Shown: positions 6,053-14,256 of the stretch, in pieces
Position numbering within the stretch: the stretch's first letter is position 1
How the letters are laid out: every line of letters starts with the position of its first letter
The notes under the pieces: model-generated
Databases searched by the model: none
Seen by the model: the letters and a program-made list of their open reading frames with translations, nothing else
Told to the model about the DNA's origin: nothing
Made by a program: the position numbers and the translations under genes
Assembly (NCBI GenBank): GCA_017615755.1
Contig: JAFZZM010000015.1
Location: 1-34,544, forward strand
Direction of reading: 5' to 3'
Length of the DNA stretch: 34,544 nucleotides
Source of the DNA: Clostridiales bacterium
GTDB taxonomy: Bacteria; Bacillota; Clostridia; Saccharofermentanales; Saccharofermentanaceae

Positions 6053-7909
6053 ATGAGCAAAGAAAAGAAAGAGGAACCAAGTAAAAAGAAGAAAGAGAAA
6101 AAACTGTCGTTTGCGCAGACGGTAAAGAACGATCTGTACGCGATGAAACTTGCGGCATCGATCGACAAGAGACTGGTCATCGCAGGATTTCTGCTGATGC
6201 TTTTCGGATACTTCGAGTGGGTATTTTACGATGGCATCTTCATGAGAAAAATCGTCAATGCGCTGGATACGAATCAGCCGTTTAATGAGATCATGTGGTT
6301 TATCGCCATGACCGGTGTAGTGTTCCTGGTGTCGCGTTTCTATGTCAAATACGCTGAGAATGTCACCTTGCCACTGGGTACGATCCATCTTTACGGCGGC
6401 ATTTACAAGAAGCTCTTCGCCAAAGCGAAGAACGTGGAACTTCGGTGCTATGAGGACTCGGATTTCTACGATAAGTACACGATGGCCATGGATGGTGCAG
6501 AAGAGAAAGTCGCCAAGATCGTCCAGAGTTTCTGGGGTGTGATCGTATCGGTACCGGCACTATCTGCGGTCTTCTACTTTATGTTCGAGATCGATCACTA
6601 TGCCGTACTGTTCATCATCTCGCCGCTGATCGGTAACTTCATCTTCGGTAACTATAAGCAGAAATACGAGTACAAGCGTTATCAGGAACAGGTGCCGAAC
6701 AATAAAGTTCATAACTACGTTAACCGTATGATGTACCTGCCGGATGGCGCAAAAGAAATGCGTCTTTCGAATGTATTCTCGCTTTTGAAAGAACAGTATC
6801 AGGCGGCGACGAAGAAGAATGTACGAGCGGCGGTCAAGTATGCGTTTGCCAACTGCTCGCTTTCTTTCTGGAGGATCACATTCACCTTTACGATCATCTT
6901 CGAAGGAGTGCTTTTTTACGCGATCTACAGAAACCTGGTAAGTAAGACGATCACGCTGGCTCAGCTGACGATCATGACCAGCTTGATGGTAGCAATGACG
7001 TGGATCCTGATCCGTGCTTTTGAAAATGTTATGGACCTGATCAAGAACGGTGTCTTCATGAATAACCTTCGTACTTTCCTTGAGTACGAAGAGAAGATCC
7101 CGCAGGACCAGAAGGGTGAGATGCCGGAAGGATTCGAGAGCCTGGAGTTCAAGAACGTGTGCTTCTCCTACAAGGATGAAGAGACGATCAAGGATCTTTC
7201 GTTCCGTATCGATAAGGGTGATATCGTGGCACTCGTCGGACACAATGGTGCCGGCAAGACGACGATCATCAAGCTGCTGCTCCGATTCTACGATCCGACA
7301 TCCGGTGAGATCCTGCTGAACGGCAAGAACATCAAGGAGTATGACCTGCGTGCATATCGAAGACTGTTTGCGACGACCTTCCAGGATTTTGCGATCTTTG
7401 CCATGAGCATCAAGGAAAACGTTCTTATGGGACGCCATTACGAGAATGAAGATGAGATCGTGCACCGTGCGCTCCGCCGTGCAGGTATCCTCGAAAAAGT
7501 CGAGTCCCTGCCGAAGGGCGTCGATACGATCATGACCAAAGAGTTCGACAAGGATGGTGCCGTCTTCAGCGGAGGCCAGCATCAGAAACTTGCCGTCGCA
7601 AGAACATTTGCCAAGGAATCACCGGTCAAGATCTTCGACGAGCCAAGCTCTGCGCTTGACCCGATCGCGGAATACGATCTGTTCAAAAACATCATGAAAG
7701 AAGGACGGGATCACACGATGATCTTTATATCCCACCGTCTTTCTTCCGTCAAAAACTGTGACAAGGTTTTCATGCTCGAGAAGGGCACGATCATCGAGCG
7801 CGGCGATCACCGCGAGCTGATCGATAAGAAGGGAAAATATGCGAAGATGTATATCCGCCAGGCGATGAACTATCTGGCGGTAGAAAAGGAAGAGGAGGTG
7901 ATCCTGTGA
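6053..7909 (+). CDS. ABC exporter half-transporter (fused membrane and ATPase domains), subunit 1
   Basis: A 618-residue half-transporter with a very Lys-rich cytoplasmic N-terminus (about residues 1-22), a six-helix membrane domain to about residue 340, and a C-terminal nucleotide-binding domain. Walker A is GHNGAGKTT, the Q-loop is FQDFAIF, the signature is SGGQHQKLAVAR (variant of LSGGQ), Walker B ends FDEPSSALDP and the switch is ISHR. All catalytic positions appear intact. An upstream GTG frame at 5996 is rejected because AAGGTGAGGAAC is placed for the ATG at 6053. It overlaps the next gene by four bases, so the two probably form a heterodimeric exporter. The substrate cannot be told from the sequence; no peptidase domain or precursor peptide gene is seen nearby. 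Confidence 0.92.
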   Translation: MSKEKKEEPSKKKKEKKLSFAQTVKNDLYAMKLAASIDKRLVIAGFLLMLFGYFEWVFYDGIFMRKIVNALDTNQPFNEIMWFIAMTGVVFLVSRFYVKYAENVTLPLGTIHLYGGIYKKLFAKAKNVELRCYEDSDFYDKYTMAMDGAEEKVAKIVQSFWGVIVSVPALSAVFYFMFEIDHYAVLFIISPLIGNFIFGNYKQKYEYKRYQEQVPNNKVHNYVNRMMYLPDGAKEMRLSNVFSLLKEQYQAATKKNVRAAVKYAFANCSLSFWRITFTFTIIFEGVLFYAIYRNLVSKTITLAQLTIMTSLMVAMTWILIRAFENVMDLIKNGVFMNNLRTFLEYEEKIPQDQKGEMPEGFESLEFKNVCFSYKDEETIKDLSFRIDKGDIVALVGHNGAGKTTIIKLLLRFYDPTSGEILLNGKNIKEYDLRAYRRLFATTFQDFAIFAMSIKENVLMGRHYENEDEIVHRALRRAGILEKVESLPKGVDTIMTKEFDKDGAVFSGGQHQKLAVARTFAKESPVKIFDEPSSALDPIAEYDLFKNIMKEGRDHTMIFISHRLSSVKNCDKVFMLEKGTIIERGDHRELIDKKGKYAKMYIRQAMNYLAVEKEEEVIL

Positions 7910-9747
7910 GCAAGAAAGCAGATAATGCAGAAAACAAAAACGAGCAGACCAAGCAGTCGACCTCGCAGGTATTTAAGAACAATCTCTTCTTCATGAAGAT
8001 GATGTTCAAGGCCTCCCCGAAGTTTGTACTCTTCCCGGCGCTGGATGCGATCCGCGGCCAGGTGTCGATCTTCTTCGAGCACCTGATCCTCATCGGATAC
8101 GTCCTCGAGGCAGCGGAGTTCGGTTACCCGTTCCGCAGAGTGGCGGCGGTGATCCTGATCTTTGCCGCGGCGATCACGCTCGGCATGGTGTTCACGGTAC
8201 TCGCCGGCGACTATATGCAGGAGAAAGAACGGCCGAAGGTCAGAGAGAAGATCAAGTTGATGCTCTACGAGAAAGCGCGAAGCGTGGACCTCGCCTGCTA
8301 CGACGATCCGGAATTCTATAACAGTCAGGTGCTCGCCATCTCGGAGGTGGACAAGCAGATCGACCAGACGATGGAGTTCATCAAGAGTGTGCTTTCCGGT
8401 CTGACGGTCTTCATCCTGACGGGCGGTTACTTCCTGGCGAAGGATAAGGTTTCGATCATCTTCGTCGTGATTACTTTCGTGATCACTTTCGGATTGAACC
8501 AGATCTACAACAAGTTCTCCTACAAGGTCCGCATCCGCAGAAATCCGCATGAAAGAAAGCGCGAGTATGTGAAGCGTGTCTTCTATCTCAAGGATTACGC
8601 AAAAGAGATCCGTCTGGATCCGGAGGTAACGGATGTCCTCGAAGAGCGCTTCGTCGAAGCGAACAATGAGGTGCTTGAGGCGGAGAAATCACTCGCGCAC
8701 AAGAAGTTCGGTATCGCTTACTTGAAGGATCACATCTTCGGACATTTGATCGGTGACACGCTCTACACGGCTTACCTGGTTTACAGATATGCGATCATGC
8801 ACGCGATCAATCTGTCGACGATGGTCATGCTCTTCAACTGGTTCGGTGGTCTCAAGAACAGCCTTCGTATCTTCACGGAGACATACCCGAAGGCCTGCGA
8901 GACGAGCCTTTATATCCAGAAGATAAGAGACTTCCTGGGCTACGAGCCGAAGGTCGTTTCGACGAGCGAGACAAAGCCCGTTTCTGCTGCAAAAGCACTT
9001 ACCCTGGAGGATGTATCTTTCTCTTATAAAGAGAATCTGCCGGCAGTGCTTTCGGTGATCTCCATGTCGGTCAAGCCGGGTGAGAAGATCGCGCTGGTTG
9101 GATACAATGGCGCAGGTAAGACGACGCTGGTCAAACTGCTGATGCGTCTTTACGATACGACATCGGGACGTATCCTTGCAGATGATATCGATGTGAAGGA
9201 TTACGATCTGACTTCGTACAGAAACTCGATCGGTACGGTATTCCAGGATTTCGAGATCTTCGCGGGCACCGTGCGTGAGAATGTTATCCTCGATACGGTC
9301 GATCACGCGGACGATGCGAAGATCCGCCAGGCACTCACGGACAGCGGACTTTTGAAACGTGCAGAGGCACTGCCGATGAAACTCGATACCGCGCTGACAC
9401 ACGAGTTCTCGGAGAAAGGTGTCGACCTCTCCGGTGGTGAGCGGCAGAAACTTGCGATCTCGCGTGTGTTCTACCAGAACGCTTCGCTCATGATCCTCGA
9501 CGAGCCGTCTTCGGCGCTCGACCCGATCGCGGAGTACCAGCTGAACCACGCCATGATCGAGGCAACGAAGGACAAGACGGTCATCTTCATCTCGCACCGA
9601 TTGTCAACGACACGCCTGGCCGACAGGATCTTCATGCTGGAAGAAGGCCACATCGTGGAGGAAGGTACGCACGACGCGCTCCTTTCCAGGAATGGCAAGT
9701 ACGCGGAGATGTGGAAGGCCCAGGCCGGCGCCTATATCAACGTATAA
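7906..9747 (+). CDS. ABC exporter half-transporter (fused membrane and ATPase domains), subunit 2
   Basis: A 613-residue partner of the preceding exporter. The charged, Asn/Lys/Gln-rich N-terminus (about 25 residues) precedes six membrane helices. The ATPase domain starts near residue 365 with Walker A GYNGAGKTT, Q-loop FQDFEIF, canonical signature LSGGERQKLAISR, Walker B ILDEPSSALDP and ISHR. The GTG start overlaps the TGA of subunit 1 and is preceded by GAGGAGGTGA, showing tight translational coupling. Both subunits have an intact Glu after Walker B, so neither site looks degenerate, unlike many heterodimeric exporters. One exact AAGTGCTTTT (minus orientation) lies at 8991-9000 in the linker before the ATPase domain. 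Confidence 0.92.
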   Translation: MSKKADNAENKNEQTKQSTSQVFKNNLFFMKMMFKASPKFVLFPALDAIRGQVSIFFEHLILIGYVLEAAEFGYPFRRVAAVILIFAAAITLGMVFTVLAGDYMQEKERPKVREKIKLMLYEKARSVDLACYDDPEFYNSQVLAISEVDKQIDQTMEFIKSVLSGLTVFILTGGYFLAKDKVSIIFVVITFVITFGLNQIYNKFSYKVRIRRNPHERKREYVKRVFYLKDYAKEIRLDPEVTDVLEERFVEANNEVLEAEKSLAHKKFGIAYLKDHIFGHLIGDTLYTAYLVYRYAIMHAINLSTMVMLFNWFGGLKNSLRIFTETYPKACETSLYIQKIRDFLGYEPKVVSTSETKPVSAAKALTLEDVSFSYKENLPAVLSVISMSVKPGEKIALVGYNGAGKTTLVKLLMRLYDTTSGRILADDIDVKDYDLTSYRNSIGTVFQDFEIFAGTVRENVILDTVDHADDAKIRQALTDSGLLKRAEALPMKLDTALTHEFSEKGVDLSGGERQKLAISRVFYQNASLMILDEPSSALDPIAEYQLNHAMIEATKDKTVIFISHRLSTTRLADRIFMLEEGHIVEEGTHDALLSRNGKYAEMWKAQAGAYINV

Positions 9748-9813
9748 GGCCGGCAAACGGCAGTATCAAGCAGGAATCTTGTTCGCGCAGGTACTTTTGT
9801 TGCTTTTGTCGTC

Positions 9814-9902
9814 TTGCGGGTGCTCATTACATGCTATAAAATAATGGACGGTATATAAAGTGCCGTCGGTTCCAGCCCTCGGATAATTTTCGGGGGCTGG
9901 TC
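9814..9902 (+). promoter_or_regulatory. aspS promoter and leader hairpins
   Basis: TTGCGG (9814-9819) and TAAAAT (9837-9842) are 17 bp apart. The leader then holds two hairpins: GACGG/CCGTC (about 9847-9868) and CCAGCCCTCG paired with CGGGGGCTGG (about 9872-9902), the second followed by a short pyrimidine stretch. No T-box consensus is present. The second hairpin could be the terminator of the ABC operon or an attenuator of aspS. Confidence 0.5.
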
Positions 9903-9941
9903 CTTCTTGATGGTACAGGAGAATAGAAAAGGAGAAATCAT

Positions 9942-11744
9942 ATGATCCAATCAAGAACACATAACTGCGGCCAGCTCCGTCTGGAGAATGCAGGCGAGAA
10001 GGTCACGCTGGTAGGATGGCTTGAGAACATGCGTGAAGTAGGCAGCACACTCGGTTTCGTCGTGCTCCGTGACTTCTACGGCACAACACAGATCGTGCTG
10101 GAGACCGAAGAGATGGTCAAGCTTGCAAAGGGCATCAACAAGGAGTCCACGATCTCGGTATGCGGTACCGTCCGCGAGAGATCTTCCAAGAATCCGAATC
10201 AGGCAACCGGTGATATCGAAGTCGTACCGGAGAAGATCGAGGTCCTCGGCCGTTGCCGTTATAACGAACTTCCTTTCGAGATCAACCACTCCCGTGAGGC
10301 CGACGAGAATGCGCGTCTGAAGTACCGCTATCTCGACCTTCGTAATCCGGAAGTGAAGAAGAACATCATCCTGCGCTGCAATGTTGTTGCGGCTCTTCGT
10401 AAGGCCATGATGGAGCATGACTTCCTCGAGATCACGACCCCGATCCTGACAGCTTCGTCTCCGGAGGGTGCACGTGACTACCTCGTTCCGGCAAGAAAAC
10501 ATCCGGGCAAGTTTTATGCTCTTCCACAGGCTCCGCAGCAGTTCAAGCAGCTCCTGATGACTTCCGGTTTCGACCGTTATTTCCAGATCGCACCTTGCTT
10601 CCGTGATGAGGATGCTCGTGGTGACAGATCTCCGGGTGAATTCTATCAGCTCGATATGGAGATGGCGTTTGCGACACAGGAGGATGTATTCTCCGTTATC
10701 GAAGATGTACTGCCTCCGATCTTTGCCAAGTATGGTACATATAACCGTGCATCGGGTGCACCGTTCGCACGTATTCCTTTCCTCGAGGCCATGGAGAAGT
10801 ACGGTTCCGATAAGCCGGACCTGCGTATCGACCTGACTGTTCAGGATGCAACTGAATTCCTGAAGGATTGCGGTTTCCCACCGTTTGCCACAAAGAACGA
10901 GGCAGGCGAAGAGACAGACGTCCGCATCAAGGCCGTTGTCATCTCCGACTTCAAGGAGTCCCGTAAGTTCATCGATAAGAATATCGCTGATGTTGAAGTT
11001 CAGTCCGGTAACAAATCCTGCTGGTTCAGAATGGACGAAAACGGTGAGATCGTCGGTGGTATCGCGAAGTTCGTCACCCCGATCAAGGATGCGGTTGTTT
11101 CCGCTCTTGGCGTAAAGCCGGGCGATCTGGTCGTTCTTTCCTGCGGTAAGCTTCTGACAGCTCAGAAGACAGCCGGTGTGATCGTTAAGACATTCGGTGC
11201 GGCCTGCCCGAACCACATTGATAAAGAGCAGTACGCTTTCTGCTGGATCGTTGACTTCCCGATGTACGAGATCGGCGAAGAGTCCGGCGAACTCGAGTTC
11301 TGCCACAATCCTTTCTCCATGCCGAGCGGCGGCCTCGAGACACTTCTCAAGGCAGAGCGCGGTGAGATCGATCCGCTGGCCATCACTGCCGATCAGTACG
11401 ACCTCGTATGTAACGGCGTTGAGCTTTCTTCCGGTGCGGTAAGAAACCACGATCCGGAGATCATGATCAAGGCCTTCGAGATGGTTCGTCTCGGCGAAGA
11501 GGATGTTAAGGCGAAGTTCCCGGCTATGTATAACGCATTCTGCTACGGTGCACCGCCGCATGCCGGTATTGCTCCCGGCGTTGACCGTATGGTCATGCTC
11601 CTGTCCGGTGAAGAGACGATCCGTGAGATCATCCCGTTCCCGATGAACAAGAATGCACAGGACATCATGATGGATGCTCCGGGCTACGTTACCGACAAGC
11701 AGCTTGAAGAACTGCACATCAAGACAGTTGCTGTAGAAGAGTAA
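9942..11744 (+). CDS. aspS: Aspartyl-tRNA synthetase, bacterial type
   Basis: Charges tRNA-Asp in the cytoplasm. The 600-residue length is that of bacterial AspRS with the inserted GAD domain. An N-terminal OB-fold anticodon domain (GWLENMREVGSTLGFVVLRD) is followed by the class II core. Motif 2 reads FRDEDARGDRSPGEFYQLD (about residues 218-236), one residue longer than and different from the common FRDEDxRxDRQPEFTQ form. Motif 3 is GIAPGVDRMVMLL near the C-terminus. AAAGGAG precedes the ATG. Whether it is specific for tRNA-Asp or also charges tRNA-Asn cannot be decided here. Confidence 0.95.
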   Translation: MIQSRTHNCGQLRLENAGEKVTLVGWLENMREVGSTLGFVVLRDFYGTTQIVLETEEMVKLAKGINKESTISVCGTVRERSSKNPNQATGDIEVVPEKIEVLGRCRYNELPFEINHSREADENARLKYRYLDLRNPEVKKNIILRCNVVAALRKAMMEHDFLEITTPILTASSPEGARDYLVPARKHPGKFYALPQAPQQFKQLLMTSGFDRYFQIAPCFRDEDARGDRSPGEFYQLDMEMAFATQEDVFSVIEDVLPPIFAKYGTYNRASGAPFARIPFLEAMEKYGSDKPDLRIDLTVQDATEFLKDCGFPPFATKNEAGEETDVRIKAVVISDFKESRKFIDKNIADVEVQSGNKSCWFRMDENGEIVGGIAKFVTPIKDAVVSALGVKPGDLVVLSCGKLLTAQKTAGVIVKTFGAACPNHIDKEQYAFCWIVDFPMYEIGEESGELEFCHNPFSMPSGGLETLLKAERGEIDPLAITADQYDLVCNGVELSSGAVRNHDPEIMIKAFEMVRLGEEDVKAKFPAMYNAFCYGAPPHAGIAPGVDRMVMLLSGEETIREIIPFPMNKNAQDIMMDAPGYVTDKQLEELHIKTVAVEE

Positions 11745-11763
11745 TTGAATCAATGAAACAAAA

Positions 11764-11799
11764 TGACGTCGCGAAGGAGGATTCTCTGACGCGGCGTCA
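11764..11799 (+). terminator. Hairpin between aspS and the barnase gene
   Basis: TGACGTCGCG pairs with CGCGGCGTCA (one mismatch) around a 16-base loop containing GGAGG. No T-run follows, so it may be a weak or partial terminator, or a processing/stability element. The downstream barnase gene has no obvious promoter of its own and may depend on read-through. Confidence 0.45.
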
Positions 11800-11826
11800 G
11801 TGCTTCTAAGGAAGAAGGATAAACAA

Positions 11827-12510
11827 ATGGGTAGAATCATGAACAAAGCAAGATTGATGAAGATCTTCGCGCTTTTGTGTGCGATCACGATCGTCGGACT
11901 TTTCGCCGGATGCTCAGTGGCGATGAGTGAAGGCACGACTTCGAAGCAGACAGCAACGACCGCAGCCACGACTGAGGCTACGACGAAGGAAACCACTGCC
12001 GAGACTACGAAGGAAACGACCGAGGCGACGACCGAAGCGACAAAGGAAACTACGACCGAGGCGACCACGGAAGAGACCACGACTGAGACTTCCGAGAGCA
12101 GCGAGACTACGGCGGAGAGTACTACCGAAGCAACGACCGAAGCGACTGAAGACGATACCAAGCTTGATGAAGAAGGCCGGTATACTTCGAAAGAAGATGT
12201 GGCACTCTATATCCATACATACTGGCACCTTCCGACGAACTTCGTGACGAAGGCACAGGCCAGAGCGAAGGGCTGGAGCGGCGGTTCGCTCGAGGACTAT
12301 TTCCCGGGATGCAGCATCGGCGGCGATGTTTTCGGTAACCGTGAGGGCCTGCTTCCGAAGAAGAAAGGCCGCACGTACTATGAATGCGATATCGACACGA
12401 AGGGCAAGAGCTCCCGAGGCGCCAAGCGTATCGTGTATTCCGACGACGGCCTGATCTATTACACCGATGATCACTACGAGACATTCACACTGCTTTACGG
12501 GGAGGTATGA
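11827..12510 (+). CDS. Barnase-family guanyl-preferring ribonuclease, predicted lipoprotein
   Basis: A 227-residue protein in three parts. A signal peptide ends in lipobox LFAGC (lipidated C29). A Thr/Glu-rich low-complexity stalk covers about residues 36-108. The C-terminal domain (about 120-227) matches barnase from Bacillus amyloliquefaciens along its length, e.g. HLPTNFVTKAQARAKGW and SIGGDVFGNREGLLP. All key catalytic residues can be placed: K142 (barnase K27), E186 (E73), R197 (R83), R201 (R87) and H216 (H102). The ATG at 11827 has AAGAAGGA upstream; an earlier GTG does not. The barstar gene follows after one base. It probably acts outside the membrane on RNA, for nutrition or against neighbours. 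Lipid anchoring is unusual for this family, whose known members are freely secreted. Confidence 0.93.
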   Translation: MGRIMNKARLMKIFALLCAITIVGLFAGCSVAMSEGTTSKQTATTAATTEATTKETTAETTKETTEATTEATKETTTEATTEETTTETSESSETTAESTTEATTEATEDDTKLDEEGRYTSKEDVALYIHTYWHLPTNFVTKAQARAKGWSGGSLEDYFPGCSIGGDVFGNREGLLPKKKGRTYYECDIDTKGKSSRGAKRIVYSDDGLIYYTDDHYETFTLLYGEV

Positions 12511-12511
12511 C

Positions 12512-12781
12512 ATGAGTATTTTTGTACTGGACGGCAAGGACATGATTTCCAAAGAAGAGGCCTACCGCGTAATCAAGACGACCATGCAGTTCCCCGAGTG
12601 GTTCGGTGCGAATCTTGATGCTCTGGCTGACTGCCTGGGCGAGCTTCCTAAGGAAACTTCGATCGTTTTCGTGAACACCGCGATCCTTCTTGAGAATCTC
12701 GGCGAGTATGCCGAAAAGATCCTGGATTGTTTCCGCGACCTTTCCGAGGAGTGCGGCTTTCAGCTGATCGAGAAGAAGTAA
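12512..12781 (+). CDS. Barstar-family ribonuclease inhibitor
   Basis: An 89-residue cytoplasmic inhibitor, the same length as barstar. The binding helix region FPEWFGANLDALADCL (about residues 27-42) matches barstar LPEYYGENLDALWDCL. D36 and D40 correspond to the barnase-contacting D35 and D39, and C41 to C40; aromatic W30/F31 replace Y29/Y30. GGGGAGG overlaps the end of the RNase gene, and one base separates the two frames, so the pair is co-translated. It should protect the producer from RNase that folds before export. Confidence 0.93.
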   Translation: MSIFVLDGKDMISKEEAYRVIKTTMQFPEWFGANLDALADCLGELPKETSIVFVNTAILLENLGEYAEKILDCFRDLSEECGFQLIEKK

Positions 12782-12802
12782 TCTTCGAAAGGAGCGATTC
12801 CT

Positions 12803-13297
12803 ATGGAGAACAAAGAAAACGAAAACAAGGATACCGCTCTACTTCTGATCGGCGAGCTGGCGGATCTGGCCGGTATTTCGCCAAAAGCACTGCGCCTTTA
12901 CGAGCAGAAGGACATTATCAAGCCGGTCAAGGTCGACCCTGAGACGGGCTACCGATACTATTCCCCGGACCAGCTGACGATCGTGGAAGCTCTGGTCGAA
13001 CTTCAGGACATGGGCTTTTCACTTAATGAGATCCAGACGATACTGAGCGGCAAAGCCACGGCAGAAGAGATGAAAGTGCTTTTTGAGAAGAAGCATACCG
13101 CCCTTCAGGAAACCATCTGGAAAGCCGAATCGCAGATCGAAGAACTCGACTCCATCGGGGAATCTCTCTTTGGGGAGAAGAAGGGCAAAGATTTTAATGA
13201 GATGAGCGACGAGGAGCGCGCCTGGCATCTGGCGAAACTCGTACGCGTCAACCAGCATAACGTGCGTCAGATACTAAGTGAAGTGCTCTGGCTGTGA
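12803..13297 (+). CDS. MerR-family transcriptional regulator
   Basis: A 164-residue regulator. The N-terminal winged helix is clear (LIGELADLAGISPKALRLYEQKDIIKP, then TGYRYYSPDQL), followed by the dimerisation coiled coil (about residues 95-125) and a short C-terminal tail of about 35 residues with no GyrI-like ligand domain. It follows barstar by 21 bases behind AAAGGAG and is probably in the same transcript. Its 3' end overlaps the convergent ABC transporter gene by 31 bp. The ABC operon has a promoter of MerR-activated design, making that operon the likely target. The effector is unknown. An exact AAGTGCTTTT lies in frame as KVLF (13074-13083). Confidence 0.93.
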   Translation: MENKENENKDTALLLIGELADLAGISPKALRLYEQKDIIKPVKVDPETGYRYYSPDQLTIVEALVELQDMGFSLNEIQTILSGKATAEEMKVLFEKKHTALQETIWKAESQIEELDSIGESLFGEKKGKDFNEMSDEERAWHLAKLVRVNQHNVRQILSEVLWL

Positions 13298-14256
13298 GAT
13301 GACTCCAGCACATCCAGCGCACGCTCGGCACCGGCACGGTTCTGCTTCATATTATTCACGGCACTATTGACGATCATAACTCCACGCATGACGCCTCCGC
13401 GGTATTGCGTGATCTTTAGGAGCGCAGCGAGACTTTCGACGGCTTCGCCCATCATGGCACCGCCTAAGACCAGCAAAATAACATAGACGGAGGCGCCGCA
13501 GAGCGTGTTCAGAAGACCGGCGCGGGCAGTGGCCCGATGTGCCTTCATGTTTTGCGAGAGCATGGCCAGACTCGTTTCTTCCACTTTTTTCAAAACCAGT
13601 TCTTCGCCACCGAAGACCGAGATCGCATCCTTGGCACGGATGACCGGCTCGGCCCAGTTGGTGTACTCACCGAACTTTTCCTGAGCGCGTTTCTTGAAAA
13701 CCGGGACCTTTCTTACGACCACGATACAGCTGAGAAACGTAAACGGCACAGTGATGATGATCGACACGATAAGAAGCGGCAGGTTCAGAAATGCCAGTAT
13801 GATCGAGGAGAGGATGATATTGACCATGGCGATAAACATGTGCATGAAGTTCACCGGTCCCAGCATATAAAAGTAGAGTCGGTCGGCGTCATAGTTCAGG
13901 CGGTTGATCCATTCTCCGCTCGAGTAGCACTGGACGTCTTCATACTCGGCTCCAAGGATATTGTGCAGCATCTTTTTCCGGATCCTTTTCTGAAGGAGGA
14001 TATTCAGCTTCAAAGAGATCGTGGCCCAGATCGTCATGTTGTAGAGAAAAAGAAGGAAGGTCAGCCCCAGAAAGAGCGCGAACGTGGGAAGAAGCGCACT
14101 CTCCTGACCGAGTTCCATGACGCGTATGAACCGCGAGATGAGATTGGCGGCAAGTACAGTGCTCAGAAAATCAAAAGGCGCACGAAGCAGAAGCGACCCG
14201 ATGAAGAGCCGGTGTACGCCGAGATCCCGAAGCAGGTGATAGAGCCGCTTAAACAT
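13267..14256 (-). CDS. ABC exporter membrane-domain protein (no ATPase domain), second
   Basis: A 329-residue protein resembling the six-helix membrane domain of ABC exporters, with coupling-loop-like EDVQCYSSGEWINRLNYDADRLY and several hydrophobic helices. It ends where an ATPase domain would normally begin (AGAERALDVLESS). The ATG at 14254-14256 is chosen because AAGGAGG lies eight bases upstream; it overlaps the end of the ATPase gene by eight bases. It is the last gene of a three-gene minus-strand operon and overlaps the convergent merR gene. The terminal residues (HSQSTSLSI) may have been altered when the two ends met. Confidence 0.85.
   Translation of the reverse strand: MFKRLYHLLRDLGVHRLFIGSLLLRAPFDFLSTVLAANLISRFIRVMELGQESALLPTFALFLGLTFLLFLYNMTIWATISLKLNILLQKRIRKKMLHNILGAEYEDVQCYSSGEWINRLNYDADRLYFYMLGPVNFMHMFIAMVNIILSSIILAFLNLPLLIVSIIITVPFTFLSCIVVVRKVPVFKKRAQEKFGEYTNWAEPVIRAKDAISVFGGEELVLKKVEETSLAMLSQNMKAHRATARAGLLNTLCGASVYVILLVLGGAMMGEAVESLAALLKITQYRGGVMRGVMIVNSAVNNMKQNRAGAERALDVLESSHSQSTSLSI

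Noticed and set aside
6560..7582. Open frame of 340 codons on the minus strand within the first ABC gene
   Set aside because: Complement of a well-conserved ABC exporter; residue composition is that of a shadow frame.
9951..12161. Open frame of 736 codons on the minus strand
   Set aside because: It is antisense to aspS and the barnase gene, both certain by homology. The frame arises from codon bias, and its Ser/Val-rich start mirrors the Thr/Glu stalk.
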